A stretch of DNA of 64,000 nucleotides from Streptomyces violens (GTDB lineage Bacteria > Actinomycetota > Actinomycetes > Streptomycetales > Streptomycetaceae), in contig NZ_JOBH01000009.1 of NCBI RefSeq assembly GCF_000717745.1, forward strand, positions 1-64,000, written 5' to 3'. Under the pieces are notes generated by a model, which saw only the letters and a program-made list of their open reading frames with translations, searched no databases and was not told the DNA's origin. Each line of letters starts with the position of its first letter. The stretch's first letter is position 1. Both the position numbers and the translations under genes were made by a program. This document shows, in pieces, positions 49,531 through 60,257 of the stretch.

Positions 49531-49565
49531 TGATCGTGTACGGCGAGCGGAGAACCGCTCGGGGG

Positions 49566-50567
49566 TCACCAGGTGTGCCCCGTGTCCTCCTCGCCGGTCT
49601 CCTTGGTTCCCTTGCGGCCGGCGCGGCCCGTGGGTCCCGTCCGGCCCTTGCCGGTGGGCGGGTGCACGCCGTCGTCGAACTCCAGCTGCTCCCGGCGGAC
49701 CTCGGTCGACACCTCCTGCTGCTCGGTGACCCGGTCGGTCTCCAGCCGGACCCGCTCGTAGGGCCGCGTCTCCTTGCGGATCACGGGCTCCTCACGGTGC
49801 AGCGTGATGTCGTACTCGCCGTCCTCCAGGTTCACGGGAGTGCCGGCGCTGCGGCGGGCCTCCTCGTCGGAGATCGGCTCGCGGGTGATCCGGACCTCTT
49901 CGTGGCTGACCGGCATGGTCCGGCTCACGTTCTCGGTCACCACGTGCTTCCGCAGATGCGCGTGGCCGCTCTCGTGCTCCTCGACGCCGAACTCGGCGCG
50001 CTCCTCCGAGAGCGTCATCTCGGGGTTCTGCTCCTTACGGGAACGCCGGTCCGCGTCCGTCGGACCGCCGCGCGACATGGCCATCTGCCCGGCGCCCGCG
50101 CCGGCCAGCGGCCGGTCGGCCTCGGGACGGGTGTTCTGCCCGGCCATTCCGGCCGCACCCGCGGTGCCCATGCCACCGGCGGCGGCTGCCGTACCCATAC
50201 CTCCGGCCTGCCCCGTGCCCGTGTCGCGGCCCATGCCGCCCCGGCCCGATCGGGTCAGACCGTAGTGCCGGTACAGGCGCTCCTCCTCCGACGGTTCGAG
50301 GTGACCGTCGGCGTCCATCCGCGGAGCGTCCTTGATCTGGTCCTTGGTGTGCGGAACACGTATCGCGTCGTCCACCCGCGTGCAGCCGGCCAGCGGGACG
50401 AAGGTCTCCTTCGTACCGAACAGCCCGGTGCGCACCGTGATCCACTCCGGCTCATTGGTGGCGTCGTCCCGGTAGACCTGCTGGACAGTGCCGACCTTCG
50501 CGCCGTCGGCGTCGATCACGCTCAGCCCGGCCAGGTCATGAGGGGTGTCACCCAGAGGTGCATTCAT
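49566..50567 (-). CDS. PRC-barrel and DUF2382 domain protein
   Basis: A 333-residue protein. An N-terminal PRC-barrel (about 12-90: LAGLSVIDADGAKVGTVQQVYRDD) is joined by a Gly/Ala/Met-rich linker (GGMGTA repeats) to a DUF2382/YsnF-type domain (about 185-300: MTLSEERAEFGVEEHESG, then HEEVRITREP). It ends in a basic Gly/Thr-rich tail. Such proteins are stress-associated in actinobacteria, without a defined biochemical role. ATG 50567 has AAAGGAG upstream. Confidence 0.9.
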   Translation of the reverse strand: MNAPLGDTPHDLAGLSVIDADGAKVGTVQQVYRDDATNEPEWITVRTGLFGTKETFVPLAGCTRVDDAIRVPHTKDQIKDAPRMDADGHLEPSEEERLYRHYGLTRSGRGGMGRDTGTGQAGGMGTAAAAGGMGTAGAAGMAGQNTRPEADRPLAGAGAGQMAMSRGGPTDADRRSRKEQNPEMTLSEERAEFGVEEHESGHAHLRKHVVTENVSRTMPVSHEEVRITREPISDEEARRSAGTPVNLEDGEYDITLHREEPVIRKETRPYERVRLETDRVTEQQEVSTEVRREQLEFDDGVHPPTGKGRTGPTGRAGRKGTKETGEEDTGHTW

Positions 50568-50785
50568 GGCGTCTCTCCTTTCGCGCGCGCCTGCAGGAGA
50601 GGCACGCACCACTCCCATTGCGCACCCCATGGGGCCGCGCAGCGAGTCGGGAGCACACCGGCCGGGCTCCGGCTACCGGTCCACACCGGCCCCGAGGCCG
50701 CTCGTGGGGGCGGAGCGCGGCACCGTACGGCGCGGCGCCCCACCCACCGGTACTACTCCATTCGAGTGACGGCACCCCTCTGGGT

Positions 50786-51169
50786 TCAGCTCCCGCTGCC
50801 GTACGGGCGGGTGATCAGCTCCATGTAGTGGCCGTCCGGGTCGGGGAAGTACACGCCGCGGCCGCCGTCGTTGGTGTTGATCTCGCCGGGGCGGGTGCGG
50901 TGCGGGTCGGCCCAGTACGTCAGGCCCAGCTCCTTGATCCGGTCGAAGCTGCGGGTGAACTCGTCCTCGCTGATCAGGAATGCGTAGTGCTGCGGGGTGA
51001 TCTTGCCGTCGTCCTGCGCGAAGTCGAGGGTGACCCCGTTGTCCATCACCACGGGGAGGAACGGCCCGAATTCGGGCTGCACCTGCAGTCCCAGGATGTC
51101 CGCGAGAAACTCCGCCGACCGCTTCCGATCACTGGCGTGCACGATCGTGTGGTTCAGCTCAACTGCCAT
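50786..51169 (-). CDS. VOC-family (glyoxalase-fold) protein
   Basis: A 127-residue two-repeat glyoxalase/bleomycin-resistance-fold protein: LNHTIVHASDRKRSAEFLADILGL, then YFPDPDGHYMELITRPYG. Metal ligands would be the N-terminal His and the Glu of HYMELIT. The substrate is unknown. ATG 51169 has GGGAGG upstream; the longer frame is rejected. Confidence 0.9.
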   Translation of the reverse strand: MAVELNHTIVHASDRKRSAEFLADILGLQVQPEFGPFLPVVMDNGVTLDFAQDDGKITPQHYAFLISEDEFTRSFDRIKELGLTYWADPHRTRPGEINTNDGGRGVYFPDPDGHYMELITRPYGSGS

Positions 51170-51283
51170 GGATGGCCTCCCTGTTGTCCCTGCCGAGCCT
51201 AGGCGTCCCGGCGGCCGCTGCCATCGTCCGCTGGTCGGAATGACGATTCGGACGGTCCTAGGACGGAAGGCGGGGAACGGCGA

Positions 51284-51316
51284 AGGGCCCGGACGGAAGA
51301 AATCCGTCCGGGCCCT
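51284..51316 (-). terminator. serA terminator
   Basis: Arms AGGGCCCGGACGGA and TCCGTCCGGGCCCT with a 5-nt loop, 18 bp after the serA stop. Confidence 0.85.
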
Positions 51317-51333
51317 CACGCAGGCGTGCGGCG

Positions 51334-52935
51334 TCAGTCCGTGAGGTTCACCGTGCGCGCCGAGGTGGCACCGATCTCCTCGGCGATCTCCGTGAGCACC
51401 GGGGACGCGATCGTGTCGTCGACGGTCAGCGCGACCAGCGCCTCGCCGCCCACGTCGGCGCGGGAGACCTGCATGCCGGCGATGTTGATGCCCGCCTCGC
51501 CCAGGATGCGGCCGAGCGTGCCGACCACGCCGGGGCGGTCGCTGTAGCGCAGGAACGCCATGTGGTCGGCGAGCGCCAGGTCGATGCTGTGGTCGTTGAC
51601 GGCCACGATCTTCTGCTGGTGCTTGTGGCCGGCCAGCGTGCCGGAGACCGAGATCTCCTCGCCGCCGGAGAGGGTGCCGCGCACGGTCACCACGTTCCGG
51701 TGCTCGGGCGACTCGCTGCTGGTGGTCAGGCGTACCTCGACACCGCGCTCCTGCGCGAACAGCGGGGCGTTGACGTACGACACCGTCTCGTCGACGACGT
51801 CCTCGAAGACGCCCTTGAGCGCGGAGAGCTCCAGGACCTTCACGTCGTGCTGGGTGATCTCGCCGTACACCTCGACGTCGAGGCGGACCGCGACCTCGCC
51901 CGCGAGCGCGGTGAAGATCCGGCCGAGCTTCTCGGCCAGCGGCAGACCGGGCTTCACGTCCTCGGCGATCACGCCGCCCTGGACGTTGACCGCGTCCGGC
52001 ACGAGCTCGCCGGCGAGCGCCAGGCGCACCGAGCGGGCCACCGCGATACCGGCCTTCTCCTGCGCCTCACCGGTCGAGGCGCCCAGGTGCGGGGTGCACA
52101 CGACCTGGTCGAACTCGAAGAGCGGGGAGTCCGTGCAGGGCTCGGAGGCGTACACGTCCAGGCCGGCGCCGGCGACCCGGCCCTCCTTGAGCGCCGTGGC
52201 GAGGGCGGCCTCGTCCACGATCCCGCCGCGCGCGGCGTTGACGATCCGGACCGAGGGCTTGACCTTGTGCAGCGCCTCGTCGCCGATCAGGCCGACGGTC
52301 TCCGGGGTCTTCGGGAGGTGGACGGTGATGAAGTCCGAGACCTGGAGCAGCTCGTCCAGGGACAGCAGCTTGACGCCCATCTGGGCGGCGCGCGCGGGCT
52401 GGACGTACGGGTCGTACGCGACGACCTTCATGCCGAAGGCGGACATCCGCTGGGCGACCAGGACGCCGATGCGGCCGAGGCCGACGACACCGAGGGTCTT
52501 CTCCGCCAGCTCGACGCCGGTGTACTTGCTGCGCTTCCACTCGCCGTTCTTCAGGGCGGTGTTCGCCTGCGGGATGTTCCGCGCGGTGGCGACCAGCAGG
52601 CCGCAGGCCAGCTCGGCGGCGGTGACGATGTTGGAGGTCGGCGCGTTCACGACCATCACGCCGGCCTTGGTGGCGGCGGAGACGTCGACGTTGTCCAGGC
52701 CCACGCCGGCACGGGCGACGACCTTGAGCTTCTTCGCGGCGGCGATGGCCTCGGCGTCGACCTTGGTCGCGGAGCGCACGAGGATCGCGTCGACGTCGGC
52801 GATGGCGGGGATCAGCTCGGCGCGGTCCGCGCCGTTGCAGTTCCGGATCTCGAAGTCCGGACCGAGCGCGTCGACGGTCGCGGGCGACAGCTCTTCGGCG
52901 ATCAGTACGACGGGTTTGGCGGAGGCAGTGCTCAC
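51334..52935 (-). CDS. serA: D-3-phosphoglycerate dehydrogenase
   Basis: A 533-residue enzyme for the first step of serine synthesis. The NAD domain has GLGRIGVLVAQRM, the catalytic region INAARGGI-like NAARGGIVDE, and CTPHLGAST with the catalytic His. The C-terminal extension (allosteric-substrate-binding domain, then an ACT domain near HMAFLRYSDRPGVVGTLG) marks the long type-I form, inhibited by serine. GTG 52935 (VSTASAKPVVLIAEELS) follows GTGAGGACTGAAGACCAC; the longer frame is dropped. It lies directly after ilvC in the leftward series. Confidence 0.95.
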   Translation of the reverse strand: MSTASAKPVVLIAEELSPATVDALGPDFEIRNCNGADRAELIPAIADVDAILVRSATKVDAEAIAAAKKLKVVARAGVGLDNVDVSAATKAGVMVVNAPTSNIVTAAELACGLLVATARNIPQANTALKNGEWKRSKYTGVELAEKTLGVVGLGRIGVLVAQRMSAFGMKVVAYDPYVQPARAAQMGVKLLSLDELLQVSDFITVHLPKTPETVGLIGDEALHKVKPSVRIVNAARGGIVDEAALATALKEGRVAGAGLDVYASEPCTDSPLFEFDQVVCTPHLGASTGEAQEKAGIAVARSVRLALAGELVPDAVNVQGGVIAEDVKPGLPLAEKLGRIFTALAGEVAVRLDVEVYGEITQHDVKVLELSALKGVFEDVVDETVSYVNAPLFAQERGVEVRLTTSSESPEHRNVVTVRGTLSGGEEISVSGTLAGHKHQQKIVAVNDHSIDLALADHMAFLRYSDRPGVVGTLGRILGEAGINIAGMQVSRADVGGEALVALTVDDTIASPVLTEIAEEIGATSARTVNLTD

Positions 52936-53142
52936 GTGGTCTTCAGTCCTCACTAAATCCTTCGCGGACGGCCGTCCCGACGGCCGAAGGCGGTGAAGGG
53001 GGCAGCCGCGTGGAAGACGCACGACGTTGTGAGCCTGACGCGCTTGTGGTCAGCAGTGTAGTGGCGTTTCAGGGCTCCTCCTTCGCCGGACCGGAAGGAT
53101 CACCCGTGCGTGGTTCTACGCAGTGGACAAGGCGGCGGCGGA

Positions 53143-53171
53143 AGGGGCCGTGCCGATGCGGCACGGCCCCT
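53143..53171 (-). terminator. ilvC terminator
   Basis: Arms AGGGGCCGTGCC and GGCACGGCCCCT with loop GATGC, 13 bp beyond the ilvC stop. The stretch 52936-53142 beyond it presumably holds the serA promoter. Confidence 0.85.
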
Positions 53172-53183
53172 CGCGCAGGAGGC

Positions 53184-54245
<1,062 letters not shown>

Positions 54246-54329
54246 TCAGGGTCTCGCCATACGGGCAGCGGCCGCGGGCGAGGGGGTGCGTTCCGGCCGC
54301 GGCGGGGTCCCACGGCCGGAGTACGCGGG

Positions 54330-54854
54330 TCAGGCCGAACGGTCCAGGGCGCGCAGCGAGCGGTCCGTGATGGACCGGGAGCCGCGCCCTATGGCGATCG
54401 TGCCGGACTGGACCAGCTCCTTGATGCCGAACGGCTCCAGCATCTTGAGCATGGCTTCCAGCTTGTCGGCGCCGCCGGTGGCTTCGATGGTGACGGCCTC
54501 CGGCGAGACGTCCACGGTCTTGGCGCGGAACAGCTGGACGATCTCGACGATCTGGGAGCGCGTCTCGTTGTCCGCGCGGACCTTGACCAGGACCAGTTCG
54601 CGGTGGATGGCCGAGGCCGGCTCCAGCTCGACGATCTTCAGGACGTTGACCAGCTTGTTCAGCTGCTTGGTGACCTGCTCCAGCGGGAGCGATTCGACAT
54701 TCACGACAATGGTGATGCGTGAGATGTCGGGGTGCTCCGTGACACCGACGGCGAGTGAGTCGATGTTGAAGCCGCGGCGGGAGAACAGCGCGGCGATCCT
54801 GGCCAGGATACCCGGCGTGTTCTCCACCAGGACGGAGAGCGTGTGCTTGGTCAT
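54330..54854 (-). CDS. ilvN: acetolactate synthase small (regulatory) subunit
   Basis: A 174-residue subunit with an N-terminal ACT domain (TLSVLVENTPGILARIAALFSRRGFNIDSL) that binds valine for feedback inhibition and a C-terminal domain that activates IlvB. The length is standard. ATG 54854 lies 32 bp after the ilvB stop. It is also called ilvH. Confidence 0.95.
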   Translation of the reverse strand: MTKHTLSVLVENTPGILARIAALFSRRGFNIDSLAVGVTEHPDISRITIVVNVESLPLEQVTKQLNKLVNVLKIVELEPASAIHRELVLVKVRADNETRSQIVEIVQLFRAKTVDVSPEAVTIEATGGADKLEAMLKMLEPFGIKELVQSGTIAIGRGSRSITDRSLRALDRSA

Positions 54855-54886
54855 GTGCTCGGTCTCTTCTCTTCTGTCCTGGCCGG

Positions 54887-56743
54887 TCAGTCGTCTTCGT
54901 TGTCGCCGAAGTCGGGGCGCACCCCGCGGGCCGCCATGACCTCGTCGTTGGAGGTGCCGGCCGCGACCATCGGCCAGACCATGGCGTCCTCGTGGACGAT
55001 GAAGTCGACGACGACCGGGCGGTCGTTGATGGCGTTGGCCTTGGCGATCACGGCGTCCAGCTCGGCCGGATCCTCGCAGCGCATCGCGACGCAGCCCATG
55101 GCCTCGGCCAGCTTCACGAAGTCCGGGCAGCGGGTGCCGGTGTTCGGGGCCGGCTCGTCGTCCGGGCCGCGGTGCAGCACGGTGTTGCTGTACCGCTGGT
55201 TGTAGAACAGCGTCTGCCACTGGCGGACCATGCCCAGCGCACCGTTGTTGATGATCGCGACCTTGATCGGGATGTTGTTCATCGCGCAGGTGACCAGCTC
55301 CTGGTTGGTCATCTGGAAGCAGCCGTCGCCGTCGATCGCCCACACCGGGCGGTCCGGCTGCCCGGCCTTGGCGCCCATCGCGGCCGGGACCGCGTAGCCC
55401 ATCGTTCCGGCGCCGCCGGAGTTCAGCCAGGTGGCGGGCTTCTCGTAGTCGATGAAGTGGGCGGCCCACATCTGGTGCTGGCCGACGCCCGCCGCGTAGA
55501 TCGTGTCCTCGGCGGCGAGCTGCCCGATGCGCTGGATGACCTGCTGCGGGGAGAGGCTGCCGTCCTCGGGCAGGTCGTAGCCGAGCGGGTAGTTCTCGCG
55601 CCAGCGGTTCAGGTCGTTCCACCAGGCGGCGTAGTCGCCGGTGCGGCCGGCCTCGTGCTCGGCCTGGACCGCCACGATCAGGTCGGCGATGACCTCGCGG
55701 GCGTCGCCGACGATCGGCACGTCGGCCATCCGGTTCTTGCCGATCTCGGCCGGGTCGATGTCCGCGTGCACGATCTTGGCGTACGGGGCGAAGCTGTCCA
55801 GCTTGCCGGTGACCCGGTCGTCGAAGCGGGCGCCCAGCGCGATGATCAGGTCGGCCTTCTGCAGCGAGGTCACCGCGGCCACCGAGCCGTGCATGCCGGG
55901 CATGCCCAGGTGCTGCGGATGGGTGTCGGGGAAGGAGCCCAGCGCCATCAGGGTGGTGGTGACGGGGGCGCCGGTCAGCTCGGCGAGGACCTTGAGCTCG
56001 GCCGTCGCGCCGGCCTTCATGACGCCGCCGCCGACGTAGAGCACCGGGCGCTTGGCGTCGGTGATCAGCTTGGCGGCCTCGCGGATCTGCTTGGCGTGCG
56101 GCTTGGTGACCGGCCGGTAGCCGGGCAGGTCGGTCTGCGGCGGCCAGGAGAACGTGGTCTTGGCCTGCATGGCGTCCTTGGCGATGTCCACCAGGACCGG
56201 GCCGGGACGGCCGGTCGAGGCGATGTGGAACGCCTCGGCGATCGTCTTGGGGATGTCGGCCGGGTCGGTCACCAGGAAGTTGTGCTTGGTGATCGGCATC
56301 GTGATGCCGCAGATGTCCGCCTCCTGGAAGGCGTCCGTGCCGATCGAGGCGGAGGCCACCTGGCCGGTGATCGCGACCAGCGGGACGGAGTCCATGTGCG
56401 CGTCGGCGATGGGGGTGACCAGATTGGTGGCGCCGGGGCCCGAGGTGGCGATGCAGACGCCGACCTTGCCGGTCGCCTGCGCGTATCCGGTGGCCGCGTG
56501 GCCCGCGCCCTGCTCGTGGCGGACCAGGATGTGGCGGACCTTCTGAGAGTCCATCATCGGGTCGTACGCCGGGAGGATCGCACCGCCGGGAAGGCCGAAT
56601 ACGGTGTCGGCCCCGACCTCCTCGAGAGAACGAATGAGGGACTGCGCGCCCGTGACGTGCTCGACGGCGGAGGCGGACTGCTGAGATCCGCCGGAACGGG
56701 CCCGCGGCTGCGGATGGTGGGCCCCGGTGGCCTGCTCGGTCAT
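54887..56743 (-). CDS. ilvB: acetolactate synthase large (catalytic) subunit
   Basis: A 618-residue thiamin-diphosphate enzyme making acetolactate or acetohydroxybutyrate. The cofactor-activating Glu is in [16 protein letters not shown]; the TPP/Mg motif is [15 protein letters not shown], ending in INN; FAD-binding features ([12 protein letters not shown]) are present. A 30-residue Ser/Gln-rich N-terminal extension is typical of actinobacteria. ATG 56743 is preceded by GAGAAGAGACGCAG. Transcription is probably controlled by the attenuator and leader peptide at 56800-56917. Confidence 0.96.
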   Translation of the reverse strand: MTEQATGAHHPQPRARSGGSQQSASAVEHVTGAQSLIRSLEEVGADTVFGLPGGAILPAYDPMMDSQKVRHILVRHEQGAGHAATGYAQATGKVGVCIATSGPGATNLVTPIADAHMDSVPLVAITGQVASASIGTDAFQEADICGITMPITKHNFLVTDPADIPKTIAEAFHIASTGRPGPVLVDIAKDAMQAKTTFSWPPQTDLPGYRPVTKPHAKQIREAAKLITDAKRPVLYVGGGVMKAGATAELKVLAELTGAPVTTTLMALGSFPDTHPQHLGMPGMHGSVAAVTSLQKADLIIALGARFDDRVTGKLDSFAPYAKIVHADIDPAEIGKNRMADVPIVGDAREVIADLIVAVQAEHEAGRTGDYAAWWNDLNRWRENYPLGYDLPEDGSLSPQQVIQRIGQLAAEDTIYAAGVGQHQMWAAHFIDYEKPATWLNSGGAGTMGYAVPAAMGAKAGQPDRPVWAIDGDGCFQMTNQELVTCAMNNIPIKVAIINNGALGMVRQWQTLFYNQRYSNTVLHRGPDDEPAPNTGTRCPDFVKLAEAMGCVAMRCEDPAELDAVIAKANAINDRPVVVDFIVHEDAMVWPMVAAGTSNDEVMAARGVRPDFGDNEDD

Positions 56744-56799
56744 CTGCGTCTCTTCTCGGAGGTGAGGGTTTTGATGTGGTTTGGCGGTGCTGGTGCAAC

Positions 56800-56833
56800 A
56801 AAAAACCCCTCGTGCCGTCAGGCAAGCGAGGGG
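56800..56833 (-). terminator. ilvB attenuator terminator
   Basis: On the minus strand CCCCTCG...TGCC pairs with GGCA...CGAGGGG around TGAC, followed by six Ts, 57 bp before ilvB. Together with the leader peptide upstream it forms a classical transcription attenuator. Confidence 0.85.
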
Positions 56834-56875
56834 AGCGCGTCGGTGCGGTGCGCCGGGCTACTGCAGGGCCCGGCT

Positions 56876-56917
56876 TCAGCCGACGCGCTGTCCAAGTACG
56901 AGAATTCGGGTGCGCAT
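56876..56917 (-). CDS. ilvB leader peptide
   Basis: A 13-codon frame reads MRTRILVLGQRVG and then TGA, with a GGGGAAGG ribosome site. The run Ile-Leu-Val-Leu uses rare codons (ATT, CTC, GTA, CTT), so shortage of charged branched-chain tRNAs should stall the ribosome and prevent the terminator at 56800 from forming. A consensus -35 TTGACA (56949-56954 on the minus strand) lies upstream; the -10 is unclear. Leaders of this kind are known for actinobacterial ilv and leu genes. Confidence 0.87.
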   Translation of the reverse strand: MRTRILVLGQRVG

Positions 56918-56950
56918 GGCTCTGACCTTCCCCCCGGCGCACCTGGAGTG

Positions 56951-59900
56951 TCAAGTGGGTGGGACAGGGGTCTCACTATTTGAGCGCAACGGGGGATGGC
57001 TGATCGCGTCGGGACCGGCCGGTACCTCCCCGGCGCCGAGCCGCCGCGGCAGCTCTCCCAGCCGCCCACCGCCGCCCGGCTCCCGGACGCCGGAGGCCCG
57101 CCGCGCGGCCGGCACGGTGCTGCTCAGCACCATCTCGCGCCCCTCGGGCAGCAGTCCGGGAAGGGGATACGCGCCGATACCGAGCGCCCGGCGCAGCCGG
57201 TGCTCGTCCAGCGGCCCGGAGAACGCCATGCCCTGGCCGTGTGTACAGCCCATCGCGCGCAGGGCGCTGACCTGCTCGGGCCGGTCCACACCATCGGCCA
57301 CGGACTGCAGCCCCAGGTCGCCGGCGATCCGCAGCAGCCCCGCGGTGATCTTGTGCAGCCGCGCGGACTCCACGACCCCGTCGACCAGACCGCGGTCCAG
57401 CCGCAGCACGTCGATGGGCAGCCGGCGCAGCGCGCTGATCGCGGCATACCCGCTGCCGAAGCCGTCCAGCGCGATGCGTACGCCGAGCCGCCGCAGGGCC
57501 GCCAGCCGGCGCTCCAGCTCGTCCAGCGGGATCCTCGGGTCGCTGTCGGACAGTTCCAGCAGCAGCGACCCGGACGGCAGGCCGTGCCGCGCGAGTAACG
57601 TCTCGATGCTCCGGGGCGGGAGCTTGCGGTCCAGCAGCCGCCGGGCGGAGAGCCGGACGGCGACGCAGACCGCGTGGCCCGCGCGGTGCCGCCGCGCCGC
57701 CTGCTCGACGGCCTCCTCCAGCTGCCAGCGCCCCAGCTCGGCGGTGCGCTCGCCGTCATCCGCGACGGCCTGGCCGCGCTCGCCGACCCGCAGGAATTCG
57801 GCGGGGGTGAAGAGGATGCCCTGCGCGGAGCGCCAGCGGGCCTGGGCCGCGACGGCCGTGATCCGGCCACTGGCGAGCTCCACGACGGGCTGGTGGAGCA
57901 GCGCGAATTCGCCGTCGTGCAGCGCCGCGCGCAGCCTCGTCGCGATCTCTGAGCGGCGCACCACGTCGGCCTGCATCTGGGGTGCGTACAGCTCCACGCG
58001 GCCCTTGCCGGCCTGCTTGGCGCGGTACATCGCCAGGTCGGCGTTGCGCATCAGCCCGGCCGGGGTGACGCCGGGCTCGGCGAAGGCCACGCCGATGCTG
58101 GCCGCGACCCGGACGTCCTGGCCGTCGATGCGGTACGGCTCGGACAGCCTGATCCGCAGCCGGTCGGCGATCTCGTGGACGCGGAACTCCCGGCTCGTAC
58201 GGTCGCGGCTGCCGTCGCCCATGATGAGCGCGGCGAATTCGTCGCCGCCCAGGCGCGCGGCGATGTCGCCGGCCCGTACGGATTCGGCCAGCCTGCGGGC
58301 GGCCTGAATCAGCAGCTCGTCCCCGGCCTGGTGTCCGATGGTGTCGTTGACCTGCTTGAAGCCGTCCAGGTCGATGTAGAGCACGGCCGTGTCGTGGTCG
58401 GAGGAGCGGCGGCCGCTGACGGCCTGGCTGACCCGCTCGGTGAACAGCGCGCGGTTGGGCAGGTCGGTGAGTGCGTCGTGCGAGGCGTTGTGCTGGAGCT
58501 GGGCCTGGAGGCGCACCCGTTCGGTGACGTCGCGGGAGTTGAAGATCAGGCCGCCTTCGTGGCGGTTGACCGTGGACTCGACGTTCAGCCATTCCTCGCC
58601 GCCGGGGCGGCCGCCGCCGGCGCGGAAGCGGCACTCGATGCGGGTGGTGGGCTCCGCCTCGGGGTCGGCGGCCAGGAATCGCCGTACTTCGTGCACCACG
58701 CGGCCGAGGTCCTCGGGGTGGATCAGGGAGGCCAGCTCGGAGCCGACCAGGTCCTCGGCGTCGCGGCCGTAGACGCCGGAGGCGGCGGGGCTGACGTAGC
58801 GCAGTACGCCGGTCGGCGCGGCGATCATGATGACGTCGCTGGAACCCTGCACCAGGGAGCGGAAGTGGTTCTCCTTCTGGGCCAGTTCCTGGGTGAGGGT
58901 GATGTTGTCCAGCAGCATGATCCCCTGGCGTACGACCAGGGCGAGCACGACCGTGCAGCCCGTGAAGAGCACGACGTGGTCGATGCGGCGGCCGTCCAGG
59001 ACGTTGAGCAGGATGCCCAGGGTGCAGACGGCGGCGGCGAGGTACGGGGTCAGCGCGGCGAGCGACCCGGCGATCGGGCGGCTGCCGGGGGGGCACGGTC
59101 GCGCGCCGGGTGGCGCGCGTGAAGGCGTCGCCCGCGGAGTCCGTGCCGCAGCGCGCGGCGACCCACGGGGCGTACGCCAGCAGCATGGAGCCGGCGAACC
59201 AGCCGGCGTCGAGGATCTGCCCGGAGCGGTAGTGCTCGCGGAGCAGCGGCGAGGTGAACAGCGCGTCGCACAGCACGGTCAGCGCGAGCGCCGCGATGGC
59301 GGTGTTGATCGCCGAGCGGTGCGCCGAGGAGCGCTTGAAGTGCAGCGCGAGGACCATGCTGACCAGGACGATGTCCAGCAGCGGGTACGCGAGCGACAGG
59401 GCGCCCTGCGCGACCGTCTGGCCCTGGAAGTGGGCGTTGTGCGCGAGCGCCAGGCTCCAGGAGAGGGTGAGCAGCGAGCCGCCGATCAGCCAGGCGTCCA
59501 GCGCCAGGCAGACCCAGCCGGCCCGGGTCACCGGCCGCTTGGCGAGCACGAGCAGGCCCACGATGGCGGGCGGCGCGAAGAGCAGGAAGCAGAAGTCGGC
59601 GATCGAAGGGCTGGGCACGGGGGCTTCGAGGACGACCTCGTACCATCCCCAGATGCCGTTGCCGAGGCCCGCCATCGCCGAGGAGGCCGCGAAGAGCAGC
59701 CAGGCGGGTCGAAAGCGGCTGTGGTGCCTGCGGGCGTACAGCACGCAGGAGACCGCGGCGGCCAGGGCGGCCGCGCTGAGCCCGAAGTCACCCATGATCA
59801 GGGCCAGTTTCTCCGAGCCCCAGCCGAACGCGGCGCCCGTGGCGTAACCGCCGCAGACGACGGCGAGTACGATCTGGGGCAGGCTGCTCGCGGGCCGTGG

Positions 59901-59984
59901 CCGGGCCGGCGGGGCGAGCACCGCGCCGGAGGCGGTCACCGGGCTCTCCCCCGTGCGGCCCACCGGCTTGGTCGTGGCGGGCAC
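56951..59984 (-). pseudogene. membrane PAS-GGDEF-EAL protein, frameshifted at a run of seven Gs
   Basis: Two frames join to one protein of about 1,010 residues. From GTG 59984 come about ten membrane segments up to TRRATVPP; the frame then breaks at G7 (59087-59093). With six Gs it would read on as GSRPIAGSLAALTPYL into the second frame: PAS (VQGSSDVIMIAAPTGVLRYVSP), GGDEF (RLGGDEF intact, with the RxxD inhibitory site RAGD five residues before) and EAL. The EAL domain is degenerate (EAL is AAQ, DDFG is DGFG, AEGVE is ADGVD). It would act as a c-di-GMP synthase or sensor controlling development. The extra G may be mutation, phase variation or sequencing error. Confidence 0.8.
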
Positions 59985-60178
59985 GGCCCGCGCTGCGTCC
60001 GTATCGCGGTGGGTACGCGCGGAACGCGCGTGTGCTCAGCGGTCCTCGTCTCGGTGGTGCATCGGCCGTACATCGCCCGTCGCCCCCCTAGGTTCCGGTC
60101 GTTCGCTGCGCGCCGCCACGTCCCGGCGCGGGCCCCGTTCGGGACGATACACCAGTTCCGTCACACAGGGACATAGTC

Positions 60179-60244
60179 GCTCTACGGAGCGTGACTGGCA
60201 GGCGAGTTGGCCGCACAGGACGCAGTCGTACGACTCCGTAGAGC
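60179..60244. repeat. 11-bp inverted repeat downstream of the 2-hydroxyacid dehydrogenase gene
   Basis: GCTCTACGGAG (60179-60189) and CTCCGTAGAGC (60234-60244) are perfect inverted copies 44 bp apart. They lie just beyond the dehydrogenase stop and upstream of the GGDEF/EAL gene, so the structure may be a long-loop terminator or an operator pair. Nothing else is evident between 59985 and 60257. Confidence 0.5.
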
Positions 60245-60257
60245 TACGCGCAACCCG

